64,000 nt of DNA from Flavobacterium sp. LHD-80 (GTDB lineage Bacteria > Bacteroidota > Bacteroidia > Flavobacteriales > Flavobacteriaceae): contig NZ_JAVFVS010000008.1 in assembly GCF_030929605.1 (NCBI RefSeq), positions 124,001 to 188,000 of the forward strand. Direction: 5' to 3'. Position 1 is the first letter of the stretch, and every line of letters starts with the position of its first letter. The position numbers were made by a program, and so were the translations under genes. The notes beneath the pieces are model-generated. The model saw only the letters and a program-made list of their open reading frames with translations. It ran no database searches and had not been told where the DNA came from. Below are positions 63,389-64,000 of the stretch, in pieces.

Positions 63389-64000
63389 ATGACAACAACT
63401 AAAATAATTTCATTTGTAGATATACTTGGTTTCTCTAAAATGATTGAAGATTATGATAATGGTAATGATCAGATATTAGAAAGCTTAATTCATGCAATGA
63501 ATAATGCAGGGGGCTTTATTAAAGCTCTGCCAAAAGAGAACAATGGATTTCTATTCGATTTTAGAGAATGTATAGAAGCCAAATTGTTTTCTGATTGTTT
63601 ATGCGTATCTGTGCCATTAGAATATGGTAATGAGCGTAATACTTACAATATTTATGATCAGTTTTGGTTCTTTTATCAATATTTGAGTGGTTATCAAATA
63701 TTGCTTTTGCAAAAGGGTATTTTTACTCGTGGAGCAATAACAATAGGATCATATTATTCAGATGAAAATATAATTTTTTCTGGCGGACTTGTTGAAGCAT
63801 ATAATTTGGAGTCAAAAGTGGCAAATTATCCAAGGGTAATAATAAGCAAAAAACTTTTAGATGTTTTTAAAAGCTCTGAATTACATAATAATTGGAATTA
63901 CAGTCAAATCTTAAATATTGATAATACAAATGAAGTTTATATAAATCCTTTTAATTACAGAATATCTACTTCCCAATTAGCAGATCAAATTTTGCACGAA
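63389..64000 (+). CDS. protein with class III nucleotide cyclase-like motif (5' part)
   Basis: Open from ATG at 63389 to the window end, 204 codons, so the C-terminus is missing. The N-terminal ISFVDILGFSKMI resembles the metal-binding start of class III cyclase-homology domains (F-x-D-I-x-G-F), and AKLFSDCLCVSVP and IFTRGAITIGSYY could be the second acidic strand and a later conserved strand. A cyclase would link this operon to nucleotide-second-messenger defence. The resemblance is short, and other folds are possible. It starts 1 base after hsdM, so it belongs to the operon. Confidence 0.6.
   Translation, partial: MTTTKIISFVDILGFSKMIEDYDNGNDQILESLIHAMNNAGGFIKALPKENNGFLFDFRECIEAKLFSDCLCVSVPLEYGNERNTYNIYDQFWFFYQYLSGYQILLLQKGIFTRGAITIGSYYSDENIIFSGGLVEAYNLESKVANYPRVIISKKLLDVFKSSELHNNWNYSQILNIDNTNEVYINPFNYRISTSQLADQILHE

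Noticed and set aside
56694..64000. A second integrated element after attR
   Set aside because: No integrase and no third copy of the 18-bp repeat are visible up to the window end, so the restriction operon cannot be shown to be part of an element.

Overview
The window is AT-rich bacterial DNA from the Bacteroidota, almost certainly a Flavobacterium or close relative. The main signs are a SusC/SusD outer-membrane pair, promoter motifs of the TAnnTTTG type, few Shine-Dalgarno sequences, a single-membrane-subunit (type B) succinate dehydrogenase, an HMG-CoA-synthase-type enzyme, and several families of palindromic intergenic repeats of a kind I associate with flavobacterial chromosomes.

Positions 1-38,375 look like ordinary chromosome. 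In order they hold: the end of an AddB-like nuclease; a small membrane protein with an ABC ATPase; an alpha/beta hydrolase; an AIM24-family protein; ferritin; a proline-iminopeptidase-like hydrolase with aminopeptidase P; a repeat-rich spacer; a frameshifted membrane gene; two GNAT acetyltransferases; a membrane-bound LytTR regulator; two small proteins; an HMG-CoA-synthase-family enzyme; and sdhCAB. From 17.7 to 31.6 kb lies a catabolic locus: GH20 hexosaminidase, DeoR-type regulator, and an eight-gene operon (SusC, SusD, GntP permease, RidA, PfkB kinase, KDPG aldolase, D-threonine-aldolase-like PLP enzyme, M19 dipeptidase). I read it as a candidate route from an amino-sugar acid (D-glucosaminate would fit) through KDG and KDPG to pyruvate. 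An omega-amidase, a large Ig-like lipoprotein, a two-gene lipoprotein operon, methylmalonyl-CoA epimerase and a CAT-anticodon tRNA follow.

Positions 38,359-56,693 are an integrated element of about 18.3 kb. It has a tyrosine recombinase beside the tRNA and an exact 18-bp direct repeat of the tRNA 3' end at both edges. Its plus-strand backbone carries a helicase, a Sak4-like ATPase, a DUF3871 protein, a RadC/JAB protein and several unknown genes, plus a divergent XRE regulator. A four-gene minus-strand operon sits in the middle and looks like antiphage cargo: a 1098-aa helicase with a nuclease-like C-terminus, a putative phage-abortive-infection membrane protein, and a Hachiman-like HamA nuclease/HamB helicase pair. 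I see no relaxase or conjugation genes.

From 57.7 kb to the end is a tightly packed second defence operon: hsdS (interrupted by an in-frame stop), an ABC/OLD-like ATPase, an HNH nuclease, hsdM, and the start of a protein with a class III nucleotide-cyclase-like motif. The ATPase-HNH pair between hsdS and hsdM resembles the PtuA/PtuB pair of Septu systems. No hsdR is visible; it may lie beyond the window.
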